Source: Actinomadura montaniterrae
Lineage (GTDB): Bacteria > Actinomycetota > Actinomycetes > Streptosporangiales > Streptosporangiaceae
Direction: 5' to 3'
Length of the DNA: 61,943 nt
Assembly (NCBI RefSeq): GCF_008923365.1
Contig: NZ_WBMR01000035.1
Location: 1-61,943 of the forward strand
The position numbers and the translations under genes were made by a program. The notes beneath the pieces were generated by a model. That model did not search any database. It saw only the letters and a list, made by a program, of their open reading frames with translations, and was not told the origin of the DNA. Of this stretch, positions 42,574-51,631 are shown in pieces. How positions within the stretch are numbered: the stretch's first letter is position 1; the number at the start of each line of letters is the position of its first letter.

Positions 42574-44717
42574 TGGGCAGGGAAAGAGGAGCGGCGCTGG
42601 AGCCGGGCGACCCGGAGCGGCTCGGGCGGTACCGGGTCGTCGGGCGGCTCGGGGGCGGCGGGATGGGCCAGGTGTTCCTGGCGGCGCCGCCGGACGGGCG
42701 CGCGGTCGCGGTGAAGGTGGTGCGGGCCGAGCTGGCGGAGGATCCGGGGTTCCGGCGCCGGTTCGTCCGGGAGGTCGAGGCGGCCCGCCGCGTGAGCGGC
42801 CCTTTCACCGCCGCCGTGATCGACGCCGACCCCGAGGGGACGCCGCCCTGGCTGGCCACCGAGTTCGTGCCTGGGCTGTCGCTGAAGGCCGCGGTCGGCG
42901 CGCACGGCCCCCTGCCGGACGGGACGGTCCGGGCCCTGGGCGCGGCGCTCGCCGAGGCGCTGGAGGGCGTACACGCCGCAGGCGTGGTGCACCGCGACCT
43001 CAAACCGTCGAACGTGCTGCTGGCCGCGGACGGCCCGCGCCTGATCGACTTCGGGATCGCACTGGCGTCCGAGGGCACCCGGCTGACGGTGACCGGGGCG
43101 ATGGTCGGCACGCCCGGCTTCATGTCCCCCGAGCAGGTGCGGGGCGGTGAGGTCGGTCCGGCGAGCGACGTCTTCGCCCTCGGCGCCGTCCTGGCGTACG
43201 CGGCGTCCGGGGCGGGGCCGTTCGGCGGCGGCTCGGCGCACGCCCTGAACTATCGGGTCGTCCACGGGTCGCCCGACCTCACCGGCGTGCCACCGGGGCT
43301 GGTGGACGTCGTGGCCCGATGCCTGGACAAGGACCCCGGCCGCCGTCCCACCGTCCCCGGCCTGGTCGAGGAACTGGGCCGGGCCTCACGCGCCTGGCCG
43401 CCCGGTGGAGCCGGCTGGCTGCCCGAACCGCTGACGACCGAGATCACCCGCACGGTCCCCGCGCCGCCCCTCGCCCGCACCGCCGTCGTGACGGCGCCGT
43501 ACCAGGGCCCGCCTCCGGAATCTCCTCCGCGGCGGCGTCTCGCGCGGGGCCGTGCCCTGACGGGCCTCGCCGGCGTCACCGTCCTCGTCACCGTCGCCGC
43601 CGCGCTGCTCCTCACCGGCGGCGGCCCGGACGCCGGCCGGGGAGGCCACGCCAGCCGCGCCGCCGAGCTTCGCCCGCCGGTCCTGAAGCAGCTGTGGTCC
43701 TACGGGGGAGACGCGTCCTGGCCGCCGCAGCTCAAGGACGGGACCCTGTACTTCGGCGACGGAGACGGCGTCGTCCACGCCGTGGACGCCCGGACCGGCG
43801 GCGCCCGGTGGAAGCGCGACCGGGCGTGGGGCGGCGGCAACTCCCTGTTCATCGCCGGGAACAGGGTCTACGTCAGCGGTTACGCCGACTCGTCCCGCGA
43901 CAGTGACAGCAGCCGCGTGTTCGCGTTGGACGCCGCGTCCGGCCGACGGCTGTGGGAGTACCCCGCAGGGACGCTGCTGCTAGGCGAAGCGCTGTCGGGC
44001 CGGAACATGTACCTCTTCCACCGGACGTCCGATGCCAAGAAGTCGCTGGTGTACGCGCTGGACACCGGCACCGGCAAAAGGACGTGGGCCCACGAAACCG
44101 GGATCGTCTGGGAGATGACCGCCCACGAGAACGTCGTCTACTACGTCGCGAGCACCTACGACGAGCCGGGCCCGCAACTCCACGCGCTGGACGCCGATAC
44201 GGGCAAGCGGCTGTGGAAGGTCCCCTTCTCCGACGACCTCCACAGCCGGCCGCAGTCGCTCAACGTGATCGGCGGCGTCATGTACGCGATCGGTGAGGAC
44301 GGCACCGTCTCGGCCCGCGACCCGGGCAACGGTGCGCTCCTGTGGAAGACCCCTACGAACCTCCGCGACGTCTCGGATTCGGGGCTCCCCGTACTGTCCG
44401 GCGGGGTCCTCTATGTCAGCGGCAACGCCGACTCCCAGGGAGATGGCGGTCAGGCGGTCGCGTTCAACGCCAAGACCGGCGCGGTGATGTGGCGCCGTGG
44501 GCTGCCCCAGGTGAGCTCGTCGCCCACCGTCTCGTCCGGGACGGTCTACGTCGTCACGAAGACCGGCGAACTGCACCTCCTGAACACCGGTGACGGTGCC
44601 TCCCTGGGGAAGGTCACGCTGGCGGACGACCGCGACCCCAACGCGGTGGTGTCGGGCGGAGTGGTCTACTTCGGCGCTGGCGACGGCCACCTGCGCGCCG
44701 CCGCCGTCACCCGCTGA
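42573..44717 (+). CDS. Membrane Ser/Thr protein kinase with PQQ-repeat sensor (second of two)
   Basis: A 714-residue paralogue of the preceding kinase with the same layout: kinase (GGGGMG, VAVKVV, HRDLKPSN, DFGIA, GTPGFMSPEQ), linker, one membrane span (about 330-350) and a beta-propeller of PQQ-like units (VHAVDARTGGARWKR, VFALDAASGRRLWEY, VYALDTGTGKRTWAH). About 140 bp of kinase DNA (42720-42865) is almost identical to 40560-40705 of the first gene, while the sensor domains have diverged. Its ATG overlaps the upstream TGA by one base (TGATG). The stop lies within a tandem duplication. Confidence 0.94.
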   Translation: MGRERGAALEPGDPERLGRYRVVGRLGGGGMGQVFLAAPPDGRAVAVKVVRAELAEDPGFRRRFVREVEAARRVSGPFTAAVIDADPEGTPPWLATEFVPGLSLKAAVGAHGPLPDGTVRALGAALAEALEGVHAAGVVHRDLKPSNVLLAADGPRLIDFGIALASEGTRLTVTGAMVGTPGFMSPEQVRGGEVGPASDVFALGAVLAYAASGAGPFGGGSAHALNYRVVHGSPDLTGVPPGLVDVVARCLDKDPGRRPTVPGLVEELGRASRAWPPGGAGWLPEPLTTEITRTVPAPPLARTAVVTAPYQGPPPESPPRRRLARGRALTGLAGVTVLVTVAAALLLTGGGPDAGRGGHASRAAELRPPVLKQLWSYGGDASWPPQLKDGTLYFGDGDGVVHAVDARTGGARWKRDRAWGGGNSLFIAGNRVYVSGYADSSRDSDSSRVFALDAASGRRLWEYPAGTLLLGEALSGRNMYLFHRTSDAKKSLVYALDTGTGKRTWAHETGIVWEMTAHENVVYYVASTYDEPGPQLHALDADTGKRLWKVPFSDDLHSRPQSLNVIGGVMYAIGEDGTVSARDPGNGALLWKTPTNLRDVSDSGLPVLSGGVLYVSGNADSQGDGGQAVAFNAKTGAVMWRRGLPQVSSSPTVSSGTVYVVTKTGELHLLNTGDGASLGKVTLADDRDPNAVVSGGVVYFGAGDGHLRAAAVTR

Positions 44718-44743
44718 CCCGGCCCGCCGTCACCCGCTGACCC
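44701..44743. repeat. 20-bp direct duplication across the second kinase stop codon
   Basis: CCGCCGTCACCCGCTGACCC lies at 44701-44720 and 44724-44743 (period 23 bp). The first copy holds the last codons and TGA of the kinase gene. No other feature is seen in the 190-bp gap to the next gene. Confidence 0.9.
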
Positions 44744-44908
44744 CACCCGCCGGAAGCGGGAGCCCCCGGCCTGGCACGCGGCGCGGACGGCCCGATGCTG
44801 TGGTATTGCTTTCGGGCTGGGACTTGTTGCCGCTGGTGCGGTGTCGGGGCCGGGCTCAGGCGGTCGCCGGATCCGAGGATGCCCGGCGGCGGACACAGGG
44901 AGGCCGTG

Positions 44909-45286
44909 ATGGCGGAACCCGATGGCGAGGACCGCGTCCCGCGGAGCACGTTCATGCTGATCTTCCGCGGGGGTGCCGTCTCGCGTCACGACCTGTCGCC
45001 GTCCGAGCTCCAGGCCCATGTCGAGAAGTGGTACCGCTGGTCGGAGGAGCTGGCCGGGCAGGGCAGGCGCAACACCGGAACCGCGCTCGACGGCCCGGGG
45101 GCCACGGTCCGCGGTCGCGACCTGGTCACCGACGGGCCGTACGCCGAGTCGAAGGATCTCGTGACCGGCAGCATGATCGTCGAGGCGGCCTCCCTGGAGG
45201 ACGCCATCGAGGTCGCGCGCGGCTGCCCGACGTACGAGTTCGGCGGGTCCGTCGAGGTGCGGCCGGTCCAGGACTACCGGGCCTGA
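44909..45286 (+). CDS. YCII-related (DGPF-type) protein
   Basis: A 125-residue protein with the ferredoxin-like YCII fold: FMLIFRGGAVSRHDLSPSEL at the start and VTDGPYAESKDLVTGSMIVEAASLEDAIEVARGCP at the centre, where DGPY corresponds to the DGPF motif. GGGAGG precedes ATG 44909. It is followed four bases later by an ECF sigma factor of the group that is characteristically encoded with DGPF proteins. Its biochemical role is unknown; it may help sense the signal for the sigma factor. Confidence 0.9.
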   Translation: MAEPDGEDRVPRSTFMLIFRGGAVSRHDLSPSELQAHVEKWYRWSEELAGQGRRNTGTALDGPGATVRGRDLVTDGPYAESKDLVTGSMIVEAASLEDAIEVARGCPTYEFGGSVEVRPVQDYRA

Positions 45287-45290
45287 GCCG

Positions 45291-46559
45291 GTGGACGAAG
45301 GGGCCGAGGCGCTCTCGTCCGCGGAGCTGGTGGAGGACCTGTTCCGCAGGGAGTACGCGCACCTGGTCAGCGCGCTGATCCGGGTCCTGGGCCCGTCGAA
45401 CATCCCGCTCGCCGAGGACGTCGTCCATGACGCGCTGGTCAGCGCCATGCAGGCGTGGCGCTTCGGGCTGCCGCGGGACCCCAAGGCGTGGATCATCCGG
45501 GCGGCCCACAACCGGGCGGTCGACATCATCCGCCGGGAGCAGCGGCGCCGCTCCCTGCTGCCCGAGCTGGCGACGAGGACCGCGCTGACCGACACCATCG
45601 AGGCGGCCCTGGCTCCGGCCGCCGAGGGGGCCGGCCAGCTGGCGATGATGTTCGCCGTCTGCGACCCCGGCCTGAGCCGCGAGACGCACGTCACCCTGAT
45701 CCTCCGGTGGCTGTGCGGGCTGTCGCCCAAGGAGATCGGTCAAGCGTTCCTCGTGGACGCCCAGACCATCGACCGGCGCCTGCACCGCGGTCGCGGACGC
45801 CTGCGCGAGCTGGGCCGGTTGCCCGACGTGGACGACCTGCCCGACCTCGACGCCCGGCGGGGCTCGGTCCTGCGGTCGCTGTATCTGCTGTTCAACGAGG
45901 GCTATCACGGCAGCAACCCGCAGGACCCGGTACGCCCGTTCCTGTGCGACGACGCTCTGCGCCTCGCCGAGTTGCTGCTGGACGCCAAGGCGACGGCGCA
46001 TCCGGACGTGCACGCTCTGGCCGCCTTGTTCTGCTTCGGCACCGCCCGGCTGTCGACGCGCCTGGACGAGCACGGCGTGTTCGTCCCCCTGGAGGACCAG
46101 GACCGAAGCTGCTGGGACCGGGAGCGCATCGAGCGCGGTCTCGTCCATCTCGCCCACGCGGCCACCGGGGATCACATGTCCCGCTGGCATCTGGAGGCCG
46201 GCATCGCCTGCGAGCACGCCATCGCGCCGTCGGTCCAGGAGACGAACTGGGAGAGGATCATCGGCTTCTACCAGGTCCTCGCCGAACGGTCCTGGAGCCC
46301 CGTCGTGGCGCTCAACCGCGCGCTGGCCGTGGCCGAACGGGACGGTGTCGACGAGGGCCGCCGTGAGCTGACCGCCCTGGCGGACGAGTCCAAGCTGTCC
46401 CGGTACCCCTTCTACTGGGCGGCCCTGGCCGACCTGGAACGGCGGGCCGGCCGCCACGCCGCAGCGCGGGAGCACTACGAGCACGCGATCGCGCTGGCCC
46501 GCAGCACCGCCGAGCGGACGGCCTTCGAGCGGCGGATCGAGAGCCTGAAAATCCCCTAG
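45291..46559 (+). CDS. ECF sigma factor with C-terminal TPR-like extension (ECF42/DUF6596 type)
   Basis: A 422-residue sigma factor. Region 2: FRREYAHLVSALIRVLGPSN and AEDVVHDALVSAMQAW; region 4: LRWLCGLSPKEIGQAFLVDAQTIDRRLHRGR. Thereafter a 240-residue extension with LYLLFNEGYHGS, DALRLAELLLD and ERSWSPVVALNRALAVAERDG, the DUF6596/TPR-like part of ECF42 proteins, which replaces an anti-sigma factor. GTG 45291 lies four bases after the YCII gene. The MFS gene 71 bp downstream may belong to its regulon. Confidence 0.92.
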   Translation: MDEGAEALSSAELVEDLFRREYAHLVSALIRVLGPSNIPLAEDVVHDALVSAMQAWRFGLPRDPKAWIIRAAHNRAVDIIRREQRRRSLLPELATRTALTDTIEAALAPAAEGAGQLAMMFAVCDPGLSRETHVTLILRWLCGLSPKEIGQAFLVDAQTIDRRLHRGRGRLRELGRLPDVDDLPDLDARRGSVLRSLYLLFNEGYHGSNPQDPVRPFLCDDALRLAELLLDAKATAHPDVHALAALFCFGTARLSTRLDEHGVFVPLEDQDRSCWDRERIERGLVHLAHAATGDHMSRWHLEAGIACEHAIAPSVQETNWERIIGFYQVLAERSWSPVVALNRALAVAERDGVDEGRRELTALADESKLSRYPFYWAALADLERRAGRHAAAREHYEHAIALARSTAERTAFERRIESLKIP

Positions 46560-46630
46560 CGCCGTGTCCGGTTCCGGCGGCCGCCATTCGTCGTCCTCCT
46601 GAGATCACCCGATCACACCAGGAGAGACCG

Positions 46631-48097
46631 ATGCCAGAGCCGTCGCCGCACCCCGTGAACGCCCTCCGCTGGCGGGCGTTCTCGCTGCTCGCCGTGGCGT
46701 ACTTCATGACGGCGGTCGACATGCTGATCGTCAACGTGGCGCTGCCGACGATCGGCCGCAAGCTGGACCTCGCGCAGGCGGACCTGCAGTGGGTGGTGAC
46801 CGCGTACGCGCTCACCTTCGGCGGGTTCCTGCTGCTGGGCGGCCGAGCCGCCGACCTGCTCGGGCGCAGGCGCGTGTTCGCGGCCGGGCTGGCGCTGTTC
46901 ACCGCGGCCTCGCTGGCCTGCGCGCTGGCCACCGGCGGCGTCTTCCTGATCGTCATGCGGGGCGTCCAGGGACTGGGCGCCGCCATGGTGCTGCCCGCCG
47001 CGCTGTCGATCGTGATGAACATGTTCACCGAGGGCACCGAACGCAACAGGGCACTCGGCCTGTGGGGCGCGATCGGCGCCAGCGGCGCGACCGTCGGCGT
47101 CCTGGCCGGCGGCGCCCTCACCCGCTACGCCGGCTGGCCGTACATCTTCTACCTGAACGTGGTCGTCGGCGGGGCCGCGCTGCTCCTGACCCGCCGTGTA
47201 GTGCCGGAAAGCAGGCTCCGGGGCGTCCGCCGCCGCTACGACCCGTTCGGCGCCGTCACGGTGACCGCCGCCCTGGTGATCCTGGTGTACGCCATCTCCC
47301 AGGCGCCGACCGCGGGGTGGACGGCCTCCCGGACCCTGGCCCTGATCGCGACGTCGGCGGCCCTGCTCGCCGCGTTCGTGGCCATCGAAGCCAGGGCGCA
47401 GGCGCCGCTGCTGCCCCTGCGCCTGTTCCGGCTGAGCACGCTCGCCGGGTCCAATGCCGTCGGATTCCTGCTCGGCGCGAGCTTCTACGGCTACATCTTC
47501 ATCGGCACCCTCTACATGCAGCAGGTACTCGGCTACTCCGCGATGAACACCGGCCTGGCCTGGCTCACCGTCGGCCTGACCGGAGTGGTCCTCGCGGGGC
47601 CGGCGCAGATGCTCGTCACCCGCACCTCGATCAGGCTGGTGGCGGCGGCCGGTCTGACCCTGACCGGCGCCGGGATCCTGTGGGCGACCCGAGCACCCGC
47701 GCACGGCGGCTTCTGGACGAACCTGGCCGGCCCCCTCCTCCTGACCGGCACCGTCACCTGGATCTTCATTCCGGTGTCGATCGGAGCCCTGGTCGGCGTC
47801 ACCGAACGGGACGCCGGCGTCGCCTCCGGCCTCATCGACTCGTCCCAGCAACTGGGCGGCGCGATCGGGATCGCCATCGCCTCCACCGTGGCGGCCACGC
47901 GCACCCGTGACCTCCGCGCCCATGGCCACGCCATCGCAGGCGCGCTCACCGGCGGATTCCACACCGCCTTCTGGGTCTGCGGACTCATCGCCCTGGCCGG
48001 AATCCCCATCGCCTTCCTGTTCATCCGGCATACCGGCGTCACCGGGGCCGCCACCGTCCAGCAGGACCAAGTCCCAGAACCGGCCCCCGCCGACTGA
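46631..48097 (+). CDS. MFS drug:H+ antiporter, DHA2 (14-TM) family
   Basis: A 488-residue inner-membrane exporter with about fourteen hydrophobic segments. MTAVDMLIVNVALPTIG near the start and LGRRRVFAAGLALF are the DHA2 motifs; GAIGASGATVGVLAGG is the antiporter motif C. Substrate is unknown. AGGAGAGACC precedes ATG 46631. It follows the ECF42 gene and precedes a DHFR-like reductase by 62 bp. Confidence 0.92.
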   Translation: MPEPSPHPVNALRWRAFSLLAVAYFMTAVDMLIVNVALPTIGRKLDLAQADLQWVVTAYALTFGGFLLLGGRAADLLGRRRVFAAGLALFTAASLACALATGGVFLIVMRGVQGLGAAMVLPAALSIVMNMFTEGTERNRALGLWGAIGASGATVGVLAGGALTRYAGWPYIFYLNVVVGGAALLLTRRVVPESRLRGVRRRYDPFGAVTVTAALVILVYAISQAPTAGWTASRTLALIATSAALLAAFVAIEARAQAPLLPLRLFRLSTLAGSNAVGFLLGASFYGYIFIGTLYMQQVLGYSAMNTGLAWLTVGLTGVVLAGPAQMLVTRTSIRLVAAAGLTLTGAGILWATRAPAHGGFWTNLAGPLLLTGTVTWIFIPVSIGALVGVTERDAGVASGLIDSSQQLGGAIGIAIASTVAATRTRDLRAHGHAIAGALTGGFHTAFWVCGLIALAGIPIAFLFIRHTGVTGAATVQQDQVPEPAPAD

Positions 48098-48159
48098 CCA
48101 CCGCGGTCAACCGCCGATGCGGCCGGAACCCTCATCCACTCGAAACTAGGAGAACCACC

Positions 48160-48693
48160 ATGCGCAAGCTCATCGAGTCGACGCTCGTCACGCTGGACGG
48201 CGTCATCGAAGCCCCGGAACGCTGGGCCCTCTTCGACGCCGAGTCCTCGGCGTACTCGCTCGAACAACTCCGCAACTACGACGCGTTCGTCATGGGCCGC
48301 AAGACCTACGAGTCCTTCTACGCGAACTGGGGCCAGGTCACCGGCAATCCCTACATCGACCGCATCAACGCCATGCCCAAGTACGTCGCGTCCCGATCAC
48401 TGACCGAGACGACCTGGAACGCCACCCTGCTCGGTCCCGACGCCCCGGCCGCGATCGCGAAGCTGAAGGAGCGGCCGGGCAAGGACCTCATCAAGTACGG
48501 CACCACCCGGTTCGACGCCACGCTCGTCCGGCACCGCCTGATCGACGAGTTCCGCTTCTGGTACATGCCCGTCGTCGCCGGGGCGGGGCGACGGCTCCTC
48601 GAACACGTGGACACCGCGGGCCTGGATCTCACGCTCACCGACGAGAAACGGTTCCAGAACGGGTCGGTCATCCTCACCTACGTGCCGCGCTGA
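48160..48693 (+). CDS. Dihydrofolate-reductase-fold protein (RibD C-terminal family)
   Basis: A 177-residue protein. STLVTLDGVIEAPERW at the start and DAFVMGRKTYESFY are characteristic of DHFR/RibD-C-like reductases; DLIKYGTTRFDATLVRHRLIDEF and PVVAGAGRRLLE complete the NADPH-binding fold. Such proteins in ECF/YCII neighbourhoods are common in actinomycetes; the substrate is not known. AGGAGAACCACC precedes ATG 48160. It ends two bases from the convergent MFS gene. Confidence 0.9.
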   Translation: MRKLIESTLVTLDGVIEAPERWALFDAESSAYSLEQLRNYDAFVMGRKTYESFYANWGQVTGNPYIDRINAMPKYVASRSLTETTWNATLLGPDAPAAIAKLKERPGKDLIKYGTTRFDATLVRHRLIDEFRFWYMPVVAGAGRRLLEHVDTAGLDLTLTDEKRFQNGSVILTYVPR

Positions 48694-48695
48694 CC

Positions 48696-50150
48696 TCACG
48701 CGCCGACCGGCTGTGGGCTGGGCCGGCCGGGCAGGAGGAGGCACAGCGGGACGGCCGCGGCGGTGAACGCGGCGGACCACCAGAAGGCGTCCGCGAATCC
48801 GGTGGCGAGGGCGGCGGGCGTGCGGGCGCCGGCGGAGGCGCGTTGAAGGATCATGACGAGGACCGCGACGCCCACGGAACCGCCGACCTGCTGGGTGACG
48901 CGGCTGATGCTGGACGCGGCCGGGATCTCGTCGCGCCGCATGCCGACGAACGCGGCCCCCATGATGGCGATCATGGCCGCGCCCAGCCCGAGGCCGCGGA
49001 CGAACAGCACGGCCATCAGCGTGATGTCGCTCGTGGAGGCGGTGATGAAGCCGAACGGCACGGTGGCGGCGAGGGAGGCGGCGAGGGCGGCGATGGCGAC
49101 CGGTCGCGGCCCGAAGCGGTCCATGTACCGTCCGGCCAGCGTGCGGGACAGCAGCGTGCCCACGCCTTGGGGGATGAGCAGCAGTGCGGCGTCCAGGGCG
49201 GATTCGCCGCGGACCTGCTGCCAGTACAGCGGCAGCAGGAGCATGGTCCCGTACAGGGTGGCGCCGGACAGGAACACCAGCGCCGAGGACGAGGCCAGCG
49301 AGCGGTGGCGCAGCAGCCGGATGTCGAGCAGGGCGCCGGATCCGCGTCGCAGCGCCCACAGGACGTAGCCGATGAGCAGGACGAGGCCGCCCGCCAGGGG
49401 CAGCGTCACCTTGGCGGCGGCCGGGCCGTCGGATCCGGCGAGCTGGGTGAGGCCGTAGACGGCGGCGGCGATTCCGGGGGACAGCAGCAGCATGCCCACG
49501 GCGTCCAGGCGGGGACGGGGAGCGGGGCGGGGCTCGTCGGCGGGCAGGTCGCGCCGGGCCAGGTAGCCGCCGACGAGGCAGAAGGGGACGTTGAACAGGA
49601 AGATCCAGCGCCAGTCGGCCAGGTGCAGGATGGCGCCGCCCAGGACCGGGCCGAGGACCGGGCCCAGGGCCGTCGGCACGGTGATCAGCGACATGACCCT
49701 GCCGATGTCGCGGCCCTTGGCCGCCTGCATGATCAGCGTGGTCATCAGCACCATCATGATGCCGCCGCCGACGCCCTGGACCACCCGGAAGGCGATCAGG
49801 CTCTGGATGTTCCACGCCGCCGCGCACAGCAGCGACCCGAGGAAGAACATGGCCAGGGCGGCGATCCACAGGCGTTTGCCGCCGAGGACCGACTGGGCCC
49901 AGCCGACCGCGGGCATCGTGGCCGACAGGGCCAGCAGGTAGGCGGTCGTCACCCACTGGGCGTCGTTGAGCGAGGCGTGCAGCCGGCCGGCGAGGCCGTC
50001 GATGGCGACGCTCATGATCGTCGTGTCGAAGATGACGGCGAGCGCGCCGATGATCAGGGTGATGGTCATCCGCCGCACGGCGGGGTCGACGCGGCCGGAG
50101 CCGGCGGGTGCGGCGGGCGGTGGTGGCGGCTTGGCGCCGGCGGTGTGCAT
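48696..50150 (-). CDS. MFS drug:H+ antiporter, DHA2 (14-TM) family
   Basis: A 484-residue exporter with a Pro-rich cytoplasmic start and about fourteen membrane segments. FDTTIMSVAIDGLAGRLH and WVTTAYLLALSATMP are EmrB/QacA-type; TALGPVLGPVLGGAIL is motif C. AAGGAG lies five bases before ATG 50150, which decides the start over the GTG six bases upstream. A divergent TetR gene lies 96 bp away with two palindromic operators in the gap, so export is probably induced by the TetR ligand. Confidence 0.93.
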   Translation of the reverse strand: MHTAGAKPPPPPAAPAGSGRVDPAVRRMTITLIIGALAVIFDTTIMSVAIDGLAGRLHASLNDAQWVTTAYLLALSATMPAVGWAQSVLGGKRLWIAALAMFFLGSLLCAAAWNIQSLIAFRVVQGVGGGIMMVLMTTLIMQAAKGRDIGRVMSLITVPTALGPVLGPVLGGAILHLADWRWIFLFNVPFCLVGGYLARRDLPADEPRPAPRPRLDAVGMLLLSPGIAAAVYGLTQLAGSDGPAAAKVTLPLAGGLVLLIGYVLWALRRGSGALLDIRLLRHRSLASSSALVFLSGATLYGTMLLLPLYWQQVRGESALDAALLLIPQGVGTLLSRTLAGRYMDRFGPRPVAIAALAASLAATVPFGFITASTSDITLMAVLFVRGLGLGAAMIAIMGAAFVGMRRDEIPAASSISRVTQQVGGSVGVAVLVMILQRASAGARTPAALATGFADAFWWSAAFTAAAVPLCLLLPGRPSPQPVGA

Positions 50151-50163
50151 CGGCACTCCTTAG

Positions 50164-50226
50164 GATAGAGGATTCTATCTTACGGAGGCCAGCCTAGGCG
50201 GCTAGGATTAGATAGGCAAGTCTATC
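50164..50226. promoter_or_regulatory. Two GATAG-N6-CTATC operators between MFS and TetR genes
   Basis: Perfect five-bp arms at 50164-50179 and 50211-50226, both with six-base spacers, in the 96-bp divergent gap. The first lies next to the MFS ribosome binding site, the second 20 bp before the tetR ATG, as for a repressor of both genes. Confidence 0.82.
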
Positions 50227-50246
50227 TAGAGCGGACGGGGGCTCCC

Positions 50247-50816
50247 ATGGCCGAGCGACGCCGCGGCGCGGCGCTGGAGAAGGCGCTGCTGGACGCCGCC
50301 TGGCAGGAGCTCACCGAAGGCGGGTACGCCCGGTTCACCATGGACGCCGTCGTCAAGCGGGCGGGCACCAGCCCGCCGGTCCTCTACCGGCGCTGGCCCG
50401 ACCGCGACGCGCTCGTCCGGGCGGCCGTCGTCCACGTCGCCCGGGAGAACATCCTGGACGTTCCCGACACCGGAAGCCTGCGGGGAGACGTGCTCACCCT
50501 GCTGCGGGAGATCAACGCCACCCGCTTCCAGCTCGTCGTCGTCATGAACGCGCACCTGGCCGGCTACCGCCAGGAGACCGGGACCGAACCCGGCGACCTG
50601 TTCGACCCTTCGGTGACGGGGCGCAAGGAGGCCGTCGACGCGCTGTTCGCCCGCGCCGCCGACCGCGGCGAGGTCGACCCGGAACGCCTCACCGAGCGCA
50701 TCAAGACCCTGCCCTTCGACCTGCTGCGCCACGAGTTCCTCACGACCTTCGCCCCCGCGCCCGACCACGTCCTCGAAGAGATCGTCGACACGATCTTCCT
50801 GCCGCTGGTGCGGTGA
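50247..50816 (+). CDS. TetR-family repressor of the divergent MFS gene
   Basis: A 189-residue regulator. Its helix-turn-helix reads YARFTMDAVVKRAGTSPPVLYRRWPDRDALVRAAV, of the type usual in drug-efflux regulators. The C-terminal domain carries a TetR_C-like helix set ending EIVDTIFLPLVR. ATG 50247 is preceded by GGGGG. It probably binds the GATAG-N6-CTATC palindromes and is released by an exported drug. Confidence 0.92.
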   Translation: MAERRRGAALEKALLDAAWQELTEGGYARFTMDAVVKRAGTSPPVLYRRWPDRDALVRAAVVHVARENILDVPDTGSLRGDVLTLLREINATRFQLVVVMNAHLAGYRQETGTEPGDLFDPSVTGRKEAVDALFARAADRGEVDPERLTERIKTLPFDLLRHEFLTTFAPAPDHVLEEIVDTIFLPLVR

Positions 50817-50904
50817 GCCGCCGCGGCGCCGGAGTCCACCGCTTGCCCTCGCCGCGACGCTGATCCACGCCTTCTGGAGGGCCCTCTACCAGGCCGTAAA
50901 CGAC

Positions 50905-50924
50905 CGACGGCCGGTCAGCCGTCG
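50905..50924. terminator. Hairpin at the convergent ends of two TetR genes
   Basis: A seven-bp stem CGACGGC/GCCGTCG with a six-base loop, overlapping the last codons of the minus-strand TetR gene and downstream of the plus-strand TetR. It has no T-tract and could be a weak terminator. Confidence 0.4.
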
Positions 50925-51619
50925 CGTCCTGCGGGGATGCCGGATTCGGCGCGGTCGGCGTCGATGAGGGCGGTGAGCAGGTCGGCCACGGCGGCCGCGA
51001 GGTCGGCCAGCACGGCCTCGGGCGGCTCCGGGTCGTTCTCGAAGGCGCGCCGTACGGTCCGAGCCAGCAGATCCGCGCGAACTTCCCGGCCGGGGGCGTC
51101 CGACTCCGCTCGCAGGAAGCCCTCGAAGGTCGACTGGTAGGCGTACGCCAGGTCGTCGACGTCCATGTCGTCGCGGAGCAGAGCGCGGTCGGCGAGCAGC
51201 GCGATGTAGTCGCGGAACGTGGTGTCGTGGCGCTCGCCGCGTTCCGCGGTCGGCTTGCCGAGCAGGGCGGGGTCGCCGAGCAGGAACCCGCGGAGCAGCG
51301 GCCGGTCCGTGATGGCCAGGAAGTACGTGCGGGCGAAGCCGTGCAGCAGGGCCGCCCGCGGGTCCCGCCGCACGGCCTGCCGCAGCTCGTCGATCGCCCT
51401 CAGCACCTCGCGCTGGAAGACCGCGCCGAACAGCTGCTCGCGGGTCTTCCAGTGCAGGTAGACGGTTCCCTTGCCGATGCCGGCCCCGGCGGCGACGTCG
51501 TCGACGGTCACCCGTCGGTAGCCGTGGCGGGCCAGCAGCTCGGCGGCGGCGTCGAGGATCCGGGCGGCCCGCTCGGCCCGCTGCCGCGGATCGCGAAGTC
51601 GTTCGGCTCGCGCGCTCAT
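50915..51619 (-). CDS. TetR-family repressor of the divergent FAD monooxygenase
   Basis: A 234-residue regulator with HTH YRRVTVDDVAAGAGIGKGTVYLHWKTREQLFGAVF. The C-terminal domain is of the TetR_C type with FLLGDPALLGKP. ATG 51619 is preceded by weak spacing only. The 112-bp divergent gap to the monooxygenase gene contains two 23-bp operators, which this protein should bind. The ligand may be the substrate of the monooxygenase. Confidence 0.92.
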   Translation of the reverse strand: MSARAERLRDPRQRAERAARILDAAAELLARHGYRRVTVDDVAAGAGIGKGTVYLHWKTREQLFGAVFQREVLRAIDELRQAVRRDPRAALLHGFARTYFLAITDRPLLRGFLLGDPALLGKPTAERGERHDTTFRDYIALLADRALLRDDMDVDDLAYAYQSTFEGFLRAESDAPGREVRADLLARTVRRAFENDPEPPEAVLADLAAAVADLLTALIDADRAESGIPAGRDG

Positions 51620-51631
51620 GAGACGACCCTA

